Shown: in pieces, positions 16,145-25,846 of the stretch
Layout of the letters: each line of letters opens with the position of its first letter
Numbering within the stretch: position 1 is the stretch's first letter
Origin: T1Sed10-7 sp047921175
Lineage (GTDB): Bacteria > Actinomycetota > Nitriliruptoria > Nitriliruptorales > Nitriliruptoraceae
Assembly (NCBI GenBank): GCA_047921175.1
Contig: JBLRWQ010000018.1
Span: 1-42,741 of the forward strand
Direction of reading: 5' to 3'
DNA length: 42,741 bases
Notes under the pieces: model-generated
The model's input: only the letters and a program-made list of their open reading frames with translations
What the model was told of the DNA's origin: nothing
Databases searched by the model: none
Position numbers and translations under genes: made by a program

Positions 16145-17113
16145 ATGACCAACCCGCCCACGCGCCCAGCCCACCCCGGTCCGGCCGCGAGTGCCGACAC
16201 CGTGGTGCCCCGCACCCTGACCGGGGCGCTCCCCGCCCTGGTCACCCCCCTGGTCGACCCGTCCACGATCGACGCGGCCGGCTGTACCACGCTGATCCAC
16301 CGGGCCCTGGACGACGGGGCCAGCGGGGTCCTGGTCGCCGGCACGACCGGGGAGGGCTCGCTGCTCGACCCGGAGCAGCGCGTCGAGCTGACCCGGCTGG
16401 CCCGGGCGGCGCTGACCGGGCACACGACCCTGGCAGGGACACCTCCCACCCTGGTGGTCGGCGCCTCGGGACCGACCCTGGGGGCGCTCCACGCCGACGT
16501 CGCACGGCTGGCCGAGGCAGGCGCGGACCTGGTGCTGGTCCTGCCGCCGCCGCTCCAGCCGCTGACGCCGCAGGAGCTGGTCACCCTCCACCTCGACGTC
16601 GCCGAGCGTGCCGAGGTGCCGACGCTCCTCTACCACATCCCGCAGCTGACCGGCTCGCCGCTGACGCCGGAGGCCGTCGTCCAGCTCGCCCGCCACGAGC
16701 GCATCGTCGGCATCAAGGACTCCTCACCCGACGTCGAGCGCCGTGCGGCCATCGTGGCCGCGACCCGTGACCAGCCCGGCTGCAGCGTCCTGACCGGCCA
16801 CGCCCCGACCCTGGCCGCGGCGCTGCAGGCCGGGGCGGATGGCTCGATCCTGGCCGTGAGCAACCTGCGGCTGCGGCAGGTGGTCGCGCTGCACGCCGCC
16901 GTCGCCCGAGAGGACACCGACGAGGTGACCCGGCTCCAGGAAGCTCTGGTCCGCCTCACCCGCGGCATCGGCGAGGTCGGTGCCTCCACGCCGGCGGTGC
17001 TGAAGGCGGCGCTGCAGCTCGACGGGGTGCTCGCGGAGCGGTGGTGCGTCCCCCCGCTCGCCTCGGTCCCCCCCGCCCGGCTCGACCACGTCCGCACCGC
17101 GCTGCTGCGCTGA
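16145..17113 (+). CDS. Dihydrodipicolinate synthase/N-acetylneuraminate lyase family aldolase
   Basis: 322 residues, a class I pyruvate-dependent aldolase. Seen: GTTGE (66-70), the Tyr in LLYHIPQLTG (Tyr163) and the Schiff-base lysine in GIKDSS (Lys191). True DapA proteins usually have YNxPxRT where this has YHIPQLT, and the motif after the lysine also differs, so lysine-pathway DHDPS is not certain. A 2-keto-3-deoxy-acid aldolase or another DapA-family lyase is equally possible. A proline-rich 22-residue N-terminus precedes the barrel. GGGAG lies about 6 nt before the ATG. It stands alone between divergent and convergent neighbours, without dapB or lysine genes nearby. Confidence 0.82.
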   Translation: MTNPPTRPAHPGPAASADTVVPRTLTGALPALVTPLVDPSTIDAAGCTTLIHRALDDGASGVLVAGTTGEGSLLDPEQRVELTRLARAALTGHTTLAGTPPTLVVGASGPTLGALHADVARLAEAGADLVLVLPPPLQPLTPQELVTLHLDVAERAEVPTLLYHIPQLTGSPLTPEAVVQLARHERIVGIKDSSPDVERRAAIVAATRDQPGCSVLTGHAPTLAAALQAGADGSILAVSNLRLRQVVALHAAVAREDTDEVTRLQEALVRLTRGIGEVGASTPAVLKAALQLDGVLAERWCVPPLASVPPARLDHVRTALLR

Positions 17114-17118
17114 CGTCC

Positions 17119-17141
17119 GCCGGCACCCGTCGTGCGCCGGC
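17119..17141. terminator. Candidate hairpin between convergent genes
   Basis: GCCGGC (17119-17124) and GCCGGC (17136-17141) can pair around an 11-nt loop, between the aldolase stop (17113) and the metX stop (17151). The stem is short and no T-tract follows. Confidence 0.4.
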
Positions 17142-17150
17142 TCGGTGGGC

Positions 17151-18304
17151 TCAGCGCTCGCGCGCCGCGACCCGGTCCAGCAGCCCACGGACCAGCGCCT
17201 GGACCTGCCGCAGCTCGATCAGGAACCCGTCGTGGCCGTACGGCGAGCGGATCACGTGGGCCCGGTCGCCCGGCACCCCGAGCTGGTGGGCCAGCGCGTG
17301 CTGCTGCAGCAGCGGGTAGAGCCGGTCCGAGTCCACGCCCGCGACCAGTACCTCGGCGTCGACGGTGCCGAGCGCTGCCGAGATCCCGCCACGGTCACGG
17401 CCGACGTCGTGGTGGTTCATGGCCTCGGTGAGCAGCACGTAGCTGGCCGCGTCGAACCTCGATACCAGCTTGCCGCCGTGATGGTCGAGGTAGGACTGGA
17501 CCGCGTACCGCCCACCCGACCGCGGGTCCTCGCCGTCCTGCGGCTCGCGTCCGAACCGTAGGCCCAGCTCCTCGCGGGAGCGGTAGCTCCAGTGGGCCAG
17601 CCGGCGCGCGAGCGCCAGTCCGGCGTGGGGACCGGGCGTGTCGGGGTCCTCGTGCGCGGCCAGCAGGTAGTCGCCACCGAGGTAGTGGGGGTCGTCCACG
17701 ATGGCCTGGATCTGGATCGACTGCAGCGCGATCTGATCGGCGGTGGCGCTGGCGGACACGGCCAGCGGCGCGATGGCCCGGACCCGCCCGGGCTGCATCA
17801 CCCCCCACTCCAGCACCCGCATCGCGCCCATCGACCCGCCGATGACCGCCGCCCAGGCGTCGATACCGAGGTGGTCGGTGAGCGCCACCTCGGCGCGCAC
17901 CTGGTCGCGGATCGTGACCCGCGGGAAGCGCGACGCCCACGGCCGGCCGTCCGGCGCGAGCGAGGCCGGGCCGGTGGTGCCCTGGCAGCCCCCGAGGATG
18001 TTGGGCGCCACGACGAACCAGCGGTCGGTGTCCAGCGGGCAGCCCGGTCCGATCAGGCCCTGCCACCAGCCCGGGGTCGGATGGCCGGCCTCCACCTCGC
18101 CGACCACGTGGCTGTCGCCGGTCAGGGCGTGCAGCACGAGCACGGCGTTGCGTCGGTCCGGTGCCAGCCGCCCCCAGGTCTCGTAGGCGATGCGGACCTC
18201 GGGGATCGTCTCCCCGCTCTCGAGCGGGACGTCCCCGACCGCGGCGAAACGACGGCGACCGATGGGGTCGCCGTCGCGCCAGGCTCCGGTCGCGCGGGGA
18301 CGGG

Positions 18305-18308
<4 letters not shown>
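17151..18308 (-). CDS. metX: Homoserine O-acetyltransferase
   Basis: Acetylates homoserine with acetyl-CoA, the first step of methionine synthesis in organisms using O-acetylhomoserine. 385 residues, alpha/beta-hydrolase fold. Nucleophile Ser159 lies in VIGGSMGAMRVLEW, with the family blocks LTGDSHVVG, GPGCPLDTDRWFVVAPN and LGGCQGTTGP. The Asp and His of the triad lie in VAGVDSDRLYP and SPYGHDGFL near the C-terminus. GTG 18308 gives a GTGA overlap with the stop of metY upstream, so the two enzymes are made together. Homoserine O-succinyltransferase activity cannot be excluded from sequence alone. Confidence 0.95.
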
Positions 18309-19627
<1,319 letters not shown>

Positions 19628-19771
19628 GGTCGGGCTCCTCAGGGGTGCGGCCCCGGTGTCGGATGGGCTCGGGTGGTGTGCGGTCGGTTCCGGACGCGGG
19701 CGGACGCTAGGGCGAGGTCGTGCGGTCGCGGGAGACGACAGGGACAACCGTGCGAACCCGACCCACGTCGC

Positions 19772-20701
19772 TCACCGGCCCGTGATCCGGTCCACCTCGG
19801 CCAGCTCCTCGGCGGTGAGCCGCCAGCCGGCCGCCGCCGCGTTGGCGCGGACCTGCTCCGGTCGCGTGGCGCCGGCGATCACCGAGGCGACCGGTGCCTG
19901 GCAGGCCAACCACGACACCGCGAGCTCCAGGAGGCTGTGGCCGGCGTCGGTGGCGACGGCCTCCAGCGCCCGGGTGGTGGCCAGCCGCTCCTCGGTGATC
20001 CAGCGGTCGCGGCGCTCGGGTGGCAGCCAGTTGAGCCGCCAGGTCGGATCCTGCTCACCCTCGGCGGTGTACTTGCCGGTCAGCAGCCCGGACGCGAGCG
20101 GGAAGAAAGGCAGCACCTTCAGGTCGTGTCGGGCGACCGCCTGCAGGATGTCGTCCTCCACCTCGCGGGCCAGCAGGGACCAGTGGTCCTGCGCGGCGAC
20201 GAAGCGGGCGGTGCCGAGCCGCTGTGCGGTGGCCTCCGCCTCGTCGGCCTGCGCAGCCGAGAGGTTCGAGTGCCCGAGCTCGCGGACCTTGCCGGCCTGC
20301 ACCAGCTCGTCCAGCGCCCCCAGCGTCTCCTCGATCGGCACCTCGGGGTCCGGGGTGTGCAGCTGGTACAGGTCGAGGTGGTCCGTGCCGAGCCGACGCA
20401 GGCTGGCCTCGCAGGCCCGGGGGATGTAGTCGGGGTGGGCGCCGCGACGTTCGTCGTCGAGCCGCATGCCGAACTTCGTGGCGACCACCACCTCGTCCCG
20501 CCGGGAGCCGAGCGCGCGGCCCAGCAGCTCCTCGGAGGCGCCGTCGCCGTAGACGTCGGCGGTGTCGAACAGCGTGACGCCGGCGTCGAAGCAGGCGTCC
20601 ACGACCGCCTGCGTGCCCGCGAGGTCGAGACGGCTGCCGAGGTTGTTGCAGCCGAGGCCGACCACGGAGACCTCGAGCTCACCGATGCGACGCGTCTCCA
20701 C
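19772..20701 (-). CDS. Aldo/keto reductase
   Basis: 309-residue NADPH-dependent oxidoreductase with the TIM-barrel AKR fold. Tetrad: Asp46 (TLFDTADVYG), Tyr51, Lys76 (VVATKFG) and His115 (LYQLHTPD). The C-terminal SVIAGATRPEQVRANAAAAGW is the nucleotide-binding end of the family. GTG 20701 follows GAGGAG by 7 nt, and the reading frame upstream of it passes through the tRNA-Ala gene, so a longer start is excluded. Substrate unknown. It lies between tRNA-Ala and metY on the same strand and may be a separate transcription unit. Confidence 0.9.
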   Translation of the reverse strand: METRRIGELEVSVVGLGCNNLGSRLDLAGTQAVVDACFDAGVTLFDTADVYGDGASEELLGRALGSRRDEVVVATKFGMRLDDERRGAHPDYIPRACEASLRRLGTDHLDLYQLHTPDPEVPIEETLGALDELVQAGKVRELGHSNLSAAQADEAEATAQRLGTARFVAAQDHWSLLAREVEDDILQAVARHDLKVLPFFPLASGLLTGKYTAEGEQDPTWRLNWLPPERRDRWITEERLATTRALEAVATDAGHSLLELAVSWLACQAPVASVIAGATRPEQVRANAAAAGWRLTAEELAEVDRITGR

Positions 20702-20742
20702 GGGCGGCTCCTCGGTGCGATGCGCACGGCTGCGTGCTGCGG

Positions 20743-20816
20743 TGGACCCGATCGGATTCGAACCGACGACTTCTGCCATGCAAGGGCAGCGCTCTGCCAG
20801 GCTGAGCTACGGGCCC
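20743..20816 (-). tRNA. tRNA-Ala (UGC anticodon)
   Basis: 74 nt that fold into a full cloverleaf: acceptor GGGCCCG/CGGGTCC, D stem GCTC/GAGC, anticodon stem CTGCC/GGCAG with loop CTTGCAT (anticodon TGC), and T arm GTCGG-TTCGAAT-CCGAT. Discriminator A; the 3' CCA is not encoded (CCG follows). It decodes GCA and related alanine codons. Confidence 0.95.
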
Positions 20817-20851
20817 GTCCCGCCCGCCATCCGCAGGCGACGGGCGCGGCG

Positions 20852-20857
20852 TAGGGT
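20852..20857 (+). promoter_or_regulatory. Candidate -10 element (TAGGGT) for the 20885 gene
   Basis: TAGGGT matches the TAnnnT -10 pattern common in actinobacteria and lies 28 nt before the ATG, in the gap between the divergent tRNA-Ala and this gene. No clear -35. Confidence 0.3.
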
Positions 20858-20884
20858 AGAGGACCCGTCCGAAGGCGACCACAC

Positions 20885-21286
20885 ATGGATCGTGAGGTCG
20901 AGCCGTCGCTCGATGCCCGACCCGTACGGGCCCGCTGGGCCGACCGGGTCCTGCCGCGGGACCGGGTACCGCGGGTGCGGTTGCTGCTGGTCGCGTTGGT
21001 GGTGTTCGACTCCGTGGCGACCTACGTGTGGGTCCGGACCGGCATCGCGGTGGAGGGCAACCCGCTCGTGGCCTCGGTGATGGAGGCGTACGGGGACGGC
21101 GTCGGGCTGCTGCTGCGCACCGTGTGGTCGGTCGCGCTGGTGCTGGCGCTGACCTGGCTCGCCGACCGCCACGTGGTCGCGCGCCTGGCCCTGGTGCTCG
21201 TGGTCGCGGCGCTCGGGGCGGTCGCCCTGCTCCACACCGCTGCGCTCGGCTGGGTCGGGTCGAGGCTGCTGCTCGGCGTCACCTGA
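20885..21286 (+). CDS. DUF5658-like integral membrane protein
   Basis: 133 residues, function unknown. A charged N-terminal 30 residues precede three to four hydrophobic segments (about 31-45, 73-92, 98-118). The sequence FDSVATYVWVRTGIAVEGNPLVASVM resembles the DUF5658 family core (first helix followed by an E-x-NPL motif), which is found in small membrane proteins of bacteria and archaea. ATG 20885 has only a weak AAGG upstream. It is divergent from tRNA-Ala and convergent with the secreted DUF11 gene, separated from it by a strong hairpin. Monocistronic. Confidence 0.75.
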   Translation: MDREVEPSLDARPVRARWADRVLPRDRVPRVRLLLVALVVFDSVATYVWVRTGIAVEGNPLVASVMEAYGDGVGLLLRTVWSVALVLALTWLADRHVVARLALVLVVAALGAVALLHTAALGWVGSRLLLGVT

Positions 21287-21301
21287 GCGCGGGACGGCAC
21301 G

Positions 21302-21343
21302 CCGGTCGGGGCGACGGCTCCTGGAGACCGCCGCCCCGACCGG
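21302..21343. terminator. Bidirectional hairpin terminator
   Basis: A 12-bp perfect stem (CCGGTCGGGGCG at 21302-21313, CGCCCCGACCGG at 21332-21343) with an 18-nt loop lies exactly between the convergent stops at 21286 and 21351. Confidence 0.75.
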
Positions 21344-21350
21344 GTCGTGC

Positions 21351-22670
21351 TCAGCCGGTGTAGCTCGGGCTCGACGGGACCGGTGTCGCCGGGGTCGCCT
21401 CGGGGAGCACCTCGGGCGGCGTCGGCGGGGCGACCGGTGCGGGGGGCGAGATCGGCGCTGGCGGGTAGACCACGTCACCGACCATGATCGGCGCGGTCGG
21501 CCCCGTGCCGACGACGGTCCGGCCCTCCGCGGTCCCGGTCACCTGGTTGTAGTAGGTCCCGGGGACCGTCGAGACCGTGACCTCGAAGGTCAGGCTCAGC
21601 TCGCCCCCGCCGCCGATCTGCAGCGGGAAGCCCCAGGTCAGCTCCTGCCCGTCGACCTCCGGGTCGGTGCCGGTCGCCCCGGTGGTCGACCCGGGCACGT
21701 AGGCGAAGCCCTCCGGCAGGGTGTCGACCACCGAGGTGAGGGTCACCGCCCCGACGTTCGGGTTGGTGATGGTGATCGTGTAGGCGTTGGTGCCGCCGGG
21801 GTCGGACTCGGGCTCTGCGGCGGTCTTCGTGGTGGTCAGCTCGCTCAGGCCGAGCGGGGCGAACTGCGTCAGGTGCGAGAAGACGACTTCGGCCCCGACG
21901 GGGAACCTCACCGGGCCCCAGCTCAGGCCGGCGCCGTTGTCGAACGCACCGGCGCTCCCTCGGACGGTGTTGGGGAACGGCTGCCGCGACCCGACCGCCT
22001 CCCAGACCTCGTCAAAGCCGTCCAGCAGGTAGCGGCTGCCGGCGGTCAGCGGGAACCACTGTTCGATCCGTGCGGTCGGCTCCAGGCCGGTGACACAGGC
22101 CACCGCACCGGTTTCGAGGTCGTAGCGGCCGAACCCGGCGTCGGAGTCGCCGAGGTAGCAGTCCGCCGCGCGGTACACGAGGGCGTCAGCCCGGCTCCCG
22201 GAGCCGTTGTAGATGCCGACATCGGTGCGGTAGGCCTCCTGCCCCACGACGTAGGAGTCGACCTGCGAGAGCTGGAAGCCGCTGTCCCCGAGCCGGACGA
22301 CGGTCCAGATCCAGTAGGGCTCGGCGGCCGTGCCGCTGCCGAAGACGCCGGTCTGGCTCACCGGCGTGAACGCCGTTCGAGGGCTGGCGGCCGACCCGGC
22401 CGGGACGTCGTCCGGGCCGTAGAGGATGTCGTCGACGACGACGAACGTCCCGCACGCGCCCACCTCGTCGGACGGCGGGTAGAAGGCGAAGTCGGCATCG
22501 CCGGTGTACTGCACCTGGCAGTTGAGGTCGTCGCTGATGATGATGCGTTCGAGTGGGCCGGACGAGGTGATCTCCTCCTGCGCCGCGAAGGCCGGCAGGG
22601 CCGGCAGCGCGAGCAGGGCGAGGGTGAGCATGAGTACGACGGGTCGGAACCCCTTGCGTGATGCCTCCAT
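21351..22670 (-). CDS. Secreted protein with DUF11 domain and proline-rich tail
   Basis: 439 residues, function unknown. A Sec signal peptide is clear (FRPVVLMLTLALLALPALPAFA, cut about residue 29). Residues 30-285 contain no domain I recognise and include scattered cysteines (NCQVQY, GACGTF, DCYLGD, ACVTG) that may form disulfides outside the cell. About 290-390 is a DUF11 repeat (SDPGGTNAYTITITNPNVGAVTLTSVVDTLPEGFAYVPGS), an immunoglobulin-like module of surface and adhesion proteins. The last 45 residues are proline-rich, and I see neither a sortase LPxTG/LAxTG signal nor a final membrane helix, so it is probably released or bound non-covalently. ATG 22670 has GGAG 7 nt upstream. Confidence 0.82.
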   Translation of the reverse strand: MEASRKGFRPVVLMLTLALLALPALPAFAAQEEITSSGPLERIIISDDLNCQVQYTGDADFAFYPPSDEVGACGTFVVVDDILYGPDDVPAGSAASPRTAFTPVSQTGVFGSGTAAEPYWIWTVVRLGDSGFQLSQVDSYVVGQEAYRTDVGIYNGSGSRADALVYRAADCYLGDSDAGFGRYDLETGAVACVTGLEPTARIEQWFPLTAGSRYLLDGFDEVWEAVGSRQPFPNTVRGSAGAFDNGAGLSWGPVRFPVGAEVVFSHLTQFAPLGLSELTTTKTAAEPESDPGGTNAYTITITNPNVGAVTLTSVVDTLPEGFAYVPGSTTGATGTDPEVDGQELTWGFPLQIGGGGELSLTFEVTVSTVPGTYYNQVTGTAEGRTVVGTGPTAPIMVGDVVYPPAPISPPAPVAPPTPPEVLPEATPATPVPSSPSYTG

Positions 22671-22929
22671 GGTCGGTCTCCACGGGACCACCGCGGCCAG
22701 ACGGCCGCAGGACGCCGCCCCGCCTCGGGGCATGACCGGAGGAGACGACCGGTCCGGGTCCGACCCCGGGCTGGTCGACCGACCGGTCCCGAGGCGTCGT
22801 AGCGGTGCCCTCACCGTAACCCGCGAGGAGGGTGACCGGAAGGGGCCGCCGGAAGCTCCTCCGACGCCTGGCGTAGGCTGCCGCTGGCGGCGATCGGCAC
22901 CCGGCCGGTCGCCCGACCCGGAGCCGGCC

Positions 22930-23889
22930 GTGCAGGCACAGCAGGTGCGCGATCTCGACGGTGCCCGCGTCGTGGTGACGGGCGCCGCGGGGTTCCTCGG
23001 GTCCCACATGACCGACGCCCTACTGGCGGCGGGTGCCAGCGTGCTCGGGATCGACAACCTGGTGACCGGGACGCTGCGCAACCTCGCCCACCTCGACGAC
23101 GAGCCCCGCTTCACCCTGCAGCGCCACGACGTCACGCAGCACATCCACGTCGACGGGGCGATCGATGTGGTCCTGCACGCCGCCTCGCCGGCGTCGCCGG
23201 TCGACTACCTGCAGCTGCCGATCCAGACGCTGAAGGTCGGCTCGCTCGGGACCCACAACGCGCTCGGGTTGGCCAAGGACGCCGGCGCGGCGTTCCTGCT
23301 GTTCTCCACCTCGGAGGTGTACGGCGACCCGGACGTGCACCCGCAGCCGGAGACCTACCGCGGCAACGTCGACCCGATCGGCCCACGGGGGGTCTACGAC
23401 GAGGCCAAGCGCTTCGCGGAGGCGCTGACCTTCGCCTACCACCGCACCCACGGGGTCGATGTCCACGTCGCCCGGATCTTCAACACCTACGGCCCCCGCA
23501 TGCGCCTCGACGACGGTCGCGCGGTGCCGACCTTCATCCGCCAGGCCCGGGCGGGTGAGCCGCTCACCGTCCACGGTGACGGCACCCAGACCCGCTCGCT
23601 GTGCTACGTCGACGACCTCATCGACGCCCTGCTGCGCATGATCACCCGTGGGGTGACCGGTCCGGTCAACCTCGGTAGCGACACCGAGGTGACCATCACC
23701 GAGGTCGCCGAGGCGGTGATGACCGCGGTCGGTCGCTGGCCGGGCATCGTCCCGGTGGATCGGCCCGTCGACGACCCGCAGGTCCGCTGTCCCGACCTCT
23801 CGCGGGCCCGCAGCCTGCTCGACTGGGAGGCGACCACCCCGCTGGCCGAGGGGCTGGCCCGCACCGTCGCGGAGGTCGGTCGTGGTTGA
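22930..23889 (+). CDS. NAD-dependent epimerase/dehydratase, UDP-glucuronate decarboxylase-like
   Basis: 319-residue extended short-chain dehydrogenase. Rossmann motif GAAGFLGSH (18-26), Thr/Ser region STSEVYGD (126-133), and catalytic Tyr156/Lys160 in VYDEAK. The blocks AASPASPVDYLQLPIQTLKVGSLGTHNALGLAK and IFNTYGPRM are the pattern of UDP-xylose synthases (UXS) that convert UDP-glucuronate to UDP-xylose, so that is the best guess; dTDP-glucose dehydratase is less likely. GTG 22930 is the start nearest the fold. A TAGGCT hexamer at 22874 could be its -10. The last 8 bp overlap the next gene. Confidence 0.88.
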   Translation: MQAQQVRDLDGARVVVTGAAGFLGSHMTDALLAAGASVLGIDNLVTGTLRNLAHLDDEPRFTLQRHDVTQHIHVDGAIDVVLHAASPASPVDYLQLPIQTLKVGSLGTHNALGLAKDAGAAFLLFSTSEVYGDPDVHPQPETYRGNVDPIGPRGVYDEAKRFAEALTFAYHRTHGVDVHVARIFNTYGPRMRLDDGRAVPTFIRQARAGEPLTVHGDGTQTRSLCYVDDLIDALLRMITRGVTGPVNLGSDTEVTITEVAEAVMTAVGRWPGIVPVDRPVDDPQVRCPDLSRARSLLDWEATTPLAEGLARTVAEVGRG

Positions 23890-25405
23890 GGTGGTCGAGG
23901 CCGGCCGCCACCGCGGCGTGGTCGCCGGGGGGCACCGCTGCACGGTGGATGCGGCGGTCGCGGTGCTCGATGCCGGCGGGAACGCCTTCGACGCGGCGGT
24001 CGCGGCCGGGTTCGCCGCCGCCGTTGCCGAGCCGTGCCTGTCCAGCCTGGCCGGTGGCGGGTTCCTGCTGGCCCACCCGGTCGATGGCGAGCCGCTCCTG
24101 TACGACTTCTTCGTGGACACCCCCGGACGCGGCGCACCGGCCGACCTGGAGCCCGCGCTCGTCCCGGTCACGATCCGGTTCCCGGGTGCGGACCAGGTCT
24201 TCCACGTCGGGCAGGCCTCCGTCGCGGTCCCCGGCTGCCTGCCGGGCTACCTGCACGTCCACGCCGCGCTCGGCCGGCTGCCGCTCGCCGAGGTGGTCGC
24301 GCCGGCCCGGGATCTGGCGCTGGCCGGGGTCGAGCTGGGCGCCGACCAGGCCGCGGTGGTCCGCCTGCTCGAGCCCATCTTCGCCCGCACCCCTGAGGCG
24401 CGGGCGCTGTTCGTGCCTGAGGGACGCCCCTTCGCCGATGACGAGGTGGTCCGCAACCCGCAGCTGGCCGGCTTCCTGGACGCCATCGCGACCGGTGCCG
24501 TCACCGGGTTCGACGACCCCGACCTCGCGTGCGAGCTCGCCGCGGCGAACCAGGCCGGCGGTGGGGTCCTGACCGTCGAGGATCTGACCGGCTACCAGGT
24601 CGTCGAACGCAGCCCGCTGGTGGTCCGCCACGCCGGTGCCACCGTGGTCACCAACCCCGTCCCGTCCTTCGGCGGCGCGCTGATCGCCCGGGCGCTGGCC
24701 ATGGTCGCCGACGAGGGGCTGGCCGGGCGGCCCGGGTCCCTCGCCCGTCTCGACCAGCTCGCCCGTGTGTTGGCCGACGTCACCGCGGCGCACGTCGGCG
24801 TCGGCGTCCACCTGACGGAGCCCGCCGAGGGACCCGCGCTCCCGCGCCCCCGGGCCAGCAAGGGCACCACCCACGTCAGCGTCGCCGACGCGGCGGGCAA
24901 CCTCGCCTCCATGACCACCTCGAACGGCAGCGGCAGCGGGATCACGCTCGGTGGTACGGGGGTGCTCGCGAACAACATCATGGGGGAGGCGGACCTGCAC
25001 CCGGCCGGGTTCCACCGCTCGCCGCCCGGGGTGCGGGTCGGTTCCATGATGGCGCCGAGCGTGGTGCTGCCCGACACCGGCCCGGCGCTCGTGCTCGGCT
25101 CCGGTGGGAGCGAGCGGATCCGCAGTGCCCTGACCCAGGTGCTGCTCGGGCTCCTCGACGACCGCCTCGACCTCGAGACCGCGGTGCTCGCGCCGCGCGT
25201 GCACTGGGATGGGAGCGTCCTGCAGGTCGAGCCCGGCGTCGACGCAGCCGTCCTCGATGCGCTCGAGCGGCACTGGCCCGTCAACCGGTGGAGCGTGCAG
25301 GACCTGTACTTCGGCGGGGTGCACGTGGTCACCGCGGACGGGCGCGGTGTCGGCGATCCCCGGCGAGGTGGGCGGGTCGGTGCCGCGACCCGCGAGCACG
25401 CCTGA
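23882..25405 (+). CDS. Gamma-glutamyltransferase family protein
   Basis: 507 residues of the Ntn-hydrolase gamma-glutamyltranspeptidase family, which cleaves itself before a threonine that then acts as nucleophile on glutathione-type substrates. The self-cleavage and active site is visible as KGTTHVSVADAAGNLASMTTSNGSG with Thr329 as the new N-terminus. NAFDAAVAAGFAAAVAEPCLSSLAGGGF and the C-terminal LVLGSGGSERIRSALTQVLL are family blocks. Unlike classical GGT it has no signal peptide, so it is probably cytoplasmic, and its true substrate may differ. GTG 23882 overlaps the epimerase gene by 8 bp, so the two are co-translated. Confidence 0.9.
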   Translation: MVEVVEAGRHRGVVAGGHRCTVDAAVAVLDAGGNAFDAAVAAGFAAAVAEPCLSSLAGGGFLLAHPVDGEPLLYDFFVDTPGRGAPADLEPALVPVTIRFPGADQVFHVGQASVAVPGCLPGYLHVHAALGRLPLAEVVAPARDLALAGVELGADQAAVVRLLEPIFARTPEARALFVPEGRPFADDEVVRNPQLAGFLDAIATGAVTGFDDPDLACELAAANQAGGGVLTVEDLTGYQVVERSPLVVRHAGATVVTNPVPSFGGALIARALAMVADEGLAGRPGSLARLDQLARVLADVTAAHVGVGVHLTEPAEGPALPRPRASKGTTHVSVADAAGNLASMTTSNGSGSGITLGGTGVLANNIMGEADLHPAGFHRSPPGVRVGSMMAPSVVLPDTGPALVLGSGGSERIRSALTQVLLGLLDDRLDLETAVLAPRVHWDGSVLQVEPGVDAAVLDALERHWPVNRWSVQDLYFGGVHVVTADGRGVGDPRRGGRVGAATREHA

Positions 25406-25468
25406 GTGGTGTCCCGTGGTCTGGACCGTCCGGTACGCCACCGGCGCACGCGACGTGGCACCCTGTGC

Positions 25469-25488
25469 CGGCCGGCGATCGCCGGCCG
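25469..25488. repeat. 20-nt perfect palindrome before the zinc-ribbon gene
   Basis: CGGCCGGCGATCGCCGGCCG is a perfect inverted repeat centred on GATC, ending 17 nt before the ATG at 25506 and 6 nt before its Shine-Dalgarno. It could be an operator, or act as a hairpin that separates this gene from the upstream glutamyltransferase. Confidence 0.6.
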
Positions 25489-25505
25489 CATCGACGAGGC
25501 TCGTG

Positions 25506-25826
25506 ATGATCCTGCTGCTCCTCCCCGTGGTGGCCGTCGCCGTCGTGCTCGGGGTCAACCTGGGGTGGCAGTGGGTGTTCGCGCCCCTGCTGGCCTACGC
25601 GCTGCTGCGGTGGTCGCTGGCGAGCCTCAGGGTGCTCGTGACCGATGCGAAGCACCTCGCCTCCGACGAGGTGGCAGCCGCACCGGTGGCAAGCGACGAG
25701 CGCACCTTGTACTGGTGCGAGGAATGCGGTACGGAGCTGCTCCTGCTCGTCCGCGGCACCACCCGGGCACCCAGCCACTGCGGGCAACGGATGCGTGAAC
25801 GCACGGAGATCCTCGAGAACGGGTGA
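25506..25826 (+). CDS. Small membrane protein with C-terminal zinc ribbon
   Basis: 106 residues, function unknown. Residues 1-20 and about 22-42 are hydrophobic (MILLLLPVVAVAVVLGVNLG, WVFAPLLAYALL), followed by a cytoplasmic part with a zinc-ribbon-like set of ligands: Cys71, Cys74 (WCEECGTELLLL), His91 and Cys92 (SHCGQRM). ATG 25506 is chosen with GAGG 7 nt upstream; an in-frame GTG at 25503 is possible. It follows the glutamyltransferase by 100 bp with a palindrome in between, so it may be a separate unit. The HC pair makes the metal set unusual, with one ligand position uncertain. Confidence 0.78.
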   Translation: MILLLLPVVAVAVVLGVNLGWQWVFAPLLAYALLRWSLASLRVLVTDAKHLASDEVAAAPVASDERTLYWCEECGTELLLLVRGTTRAPSHCGQRMRERTEILENG

Positions 25827-25846
25827 TCCACCTCGCCCACAGGGCT

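Noticed and set aside
19628..19771. SAM riboswitch upstream of metY
   Set aside because: I could not recognise the conserved core of SAM-I, SAM-II or SAM-IV in this leader, and the stretch looks like ordinary GC-rich spacer.
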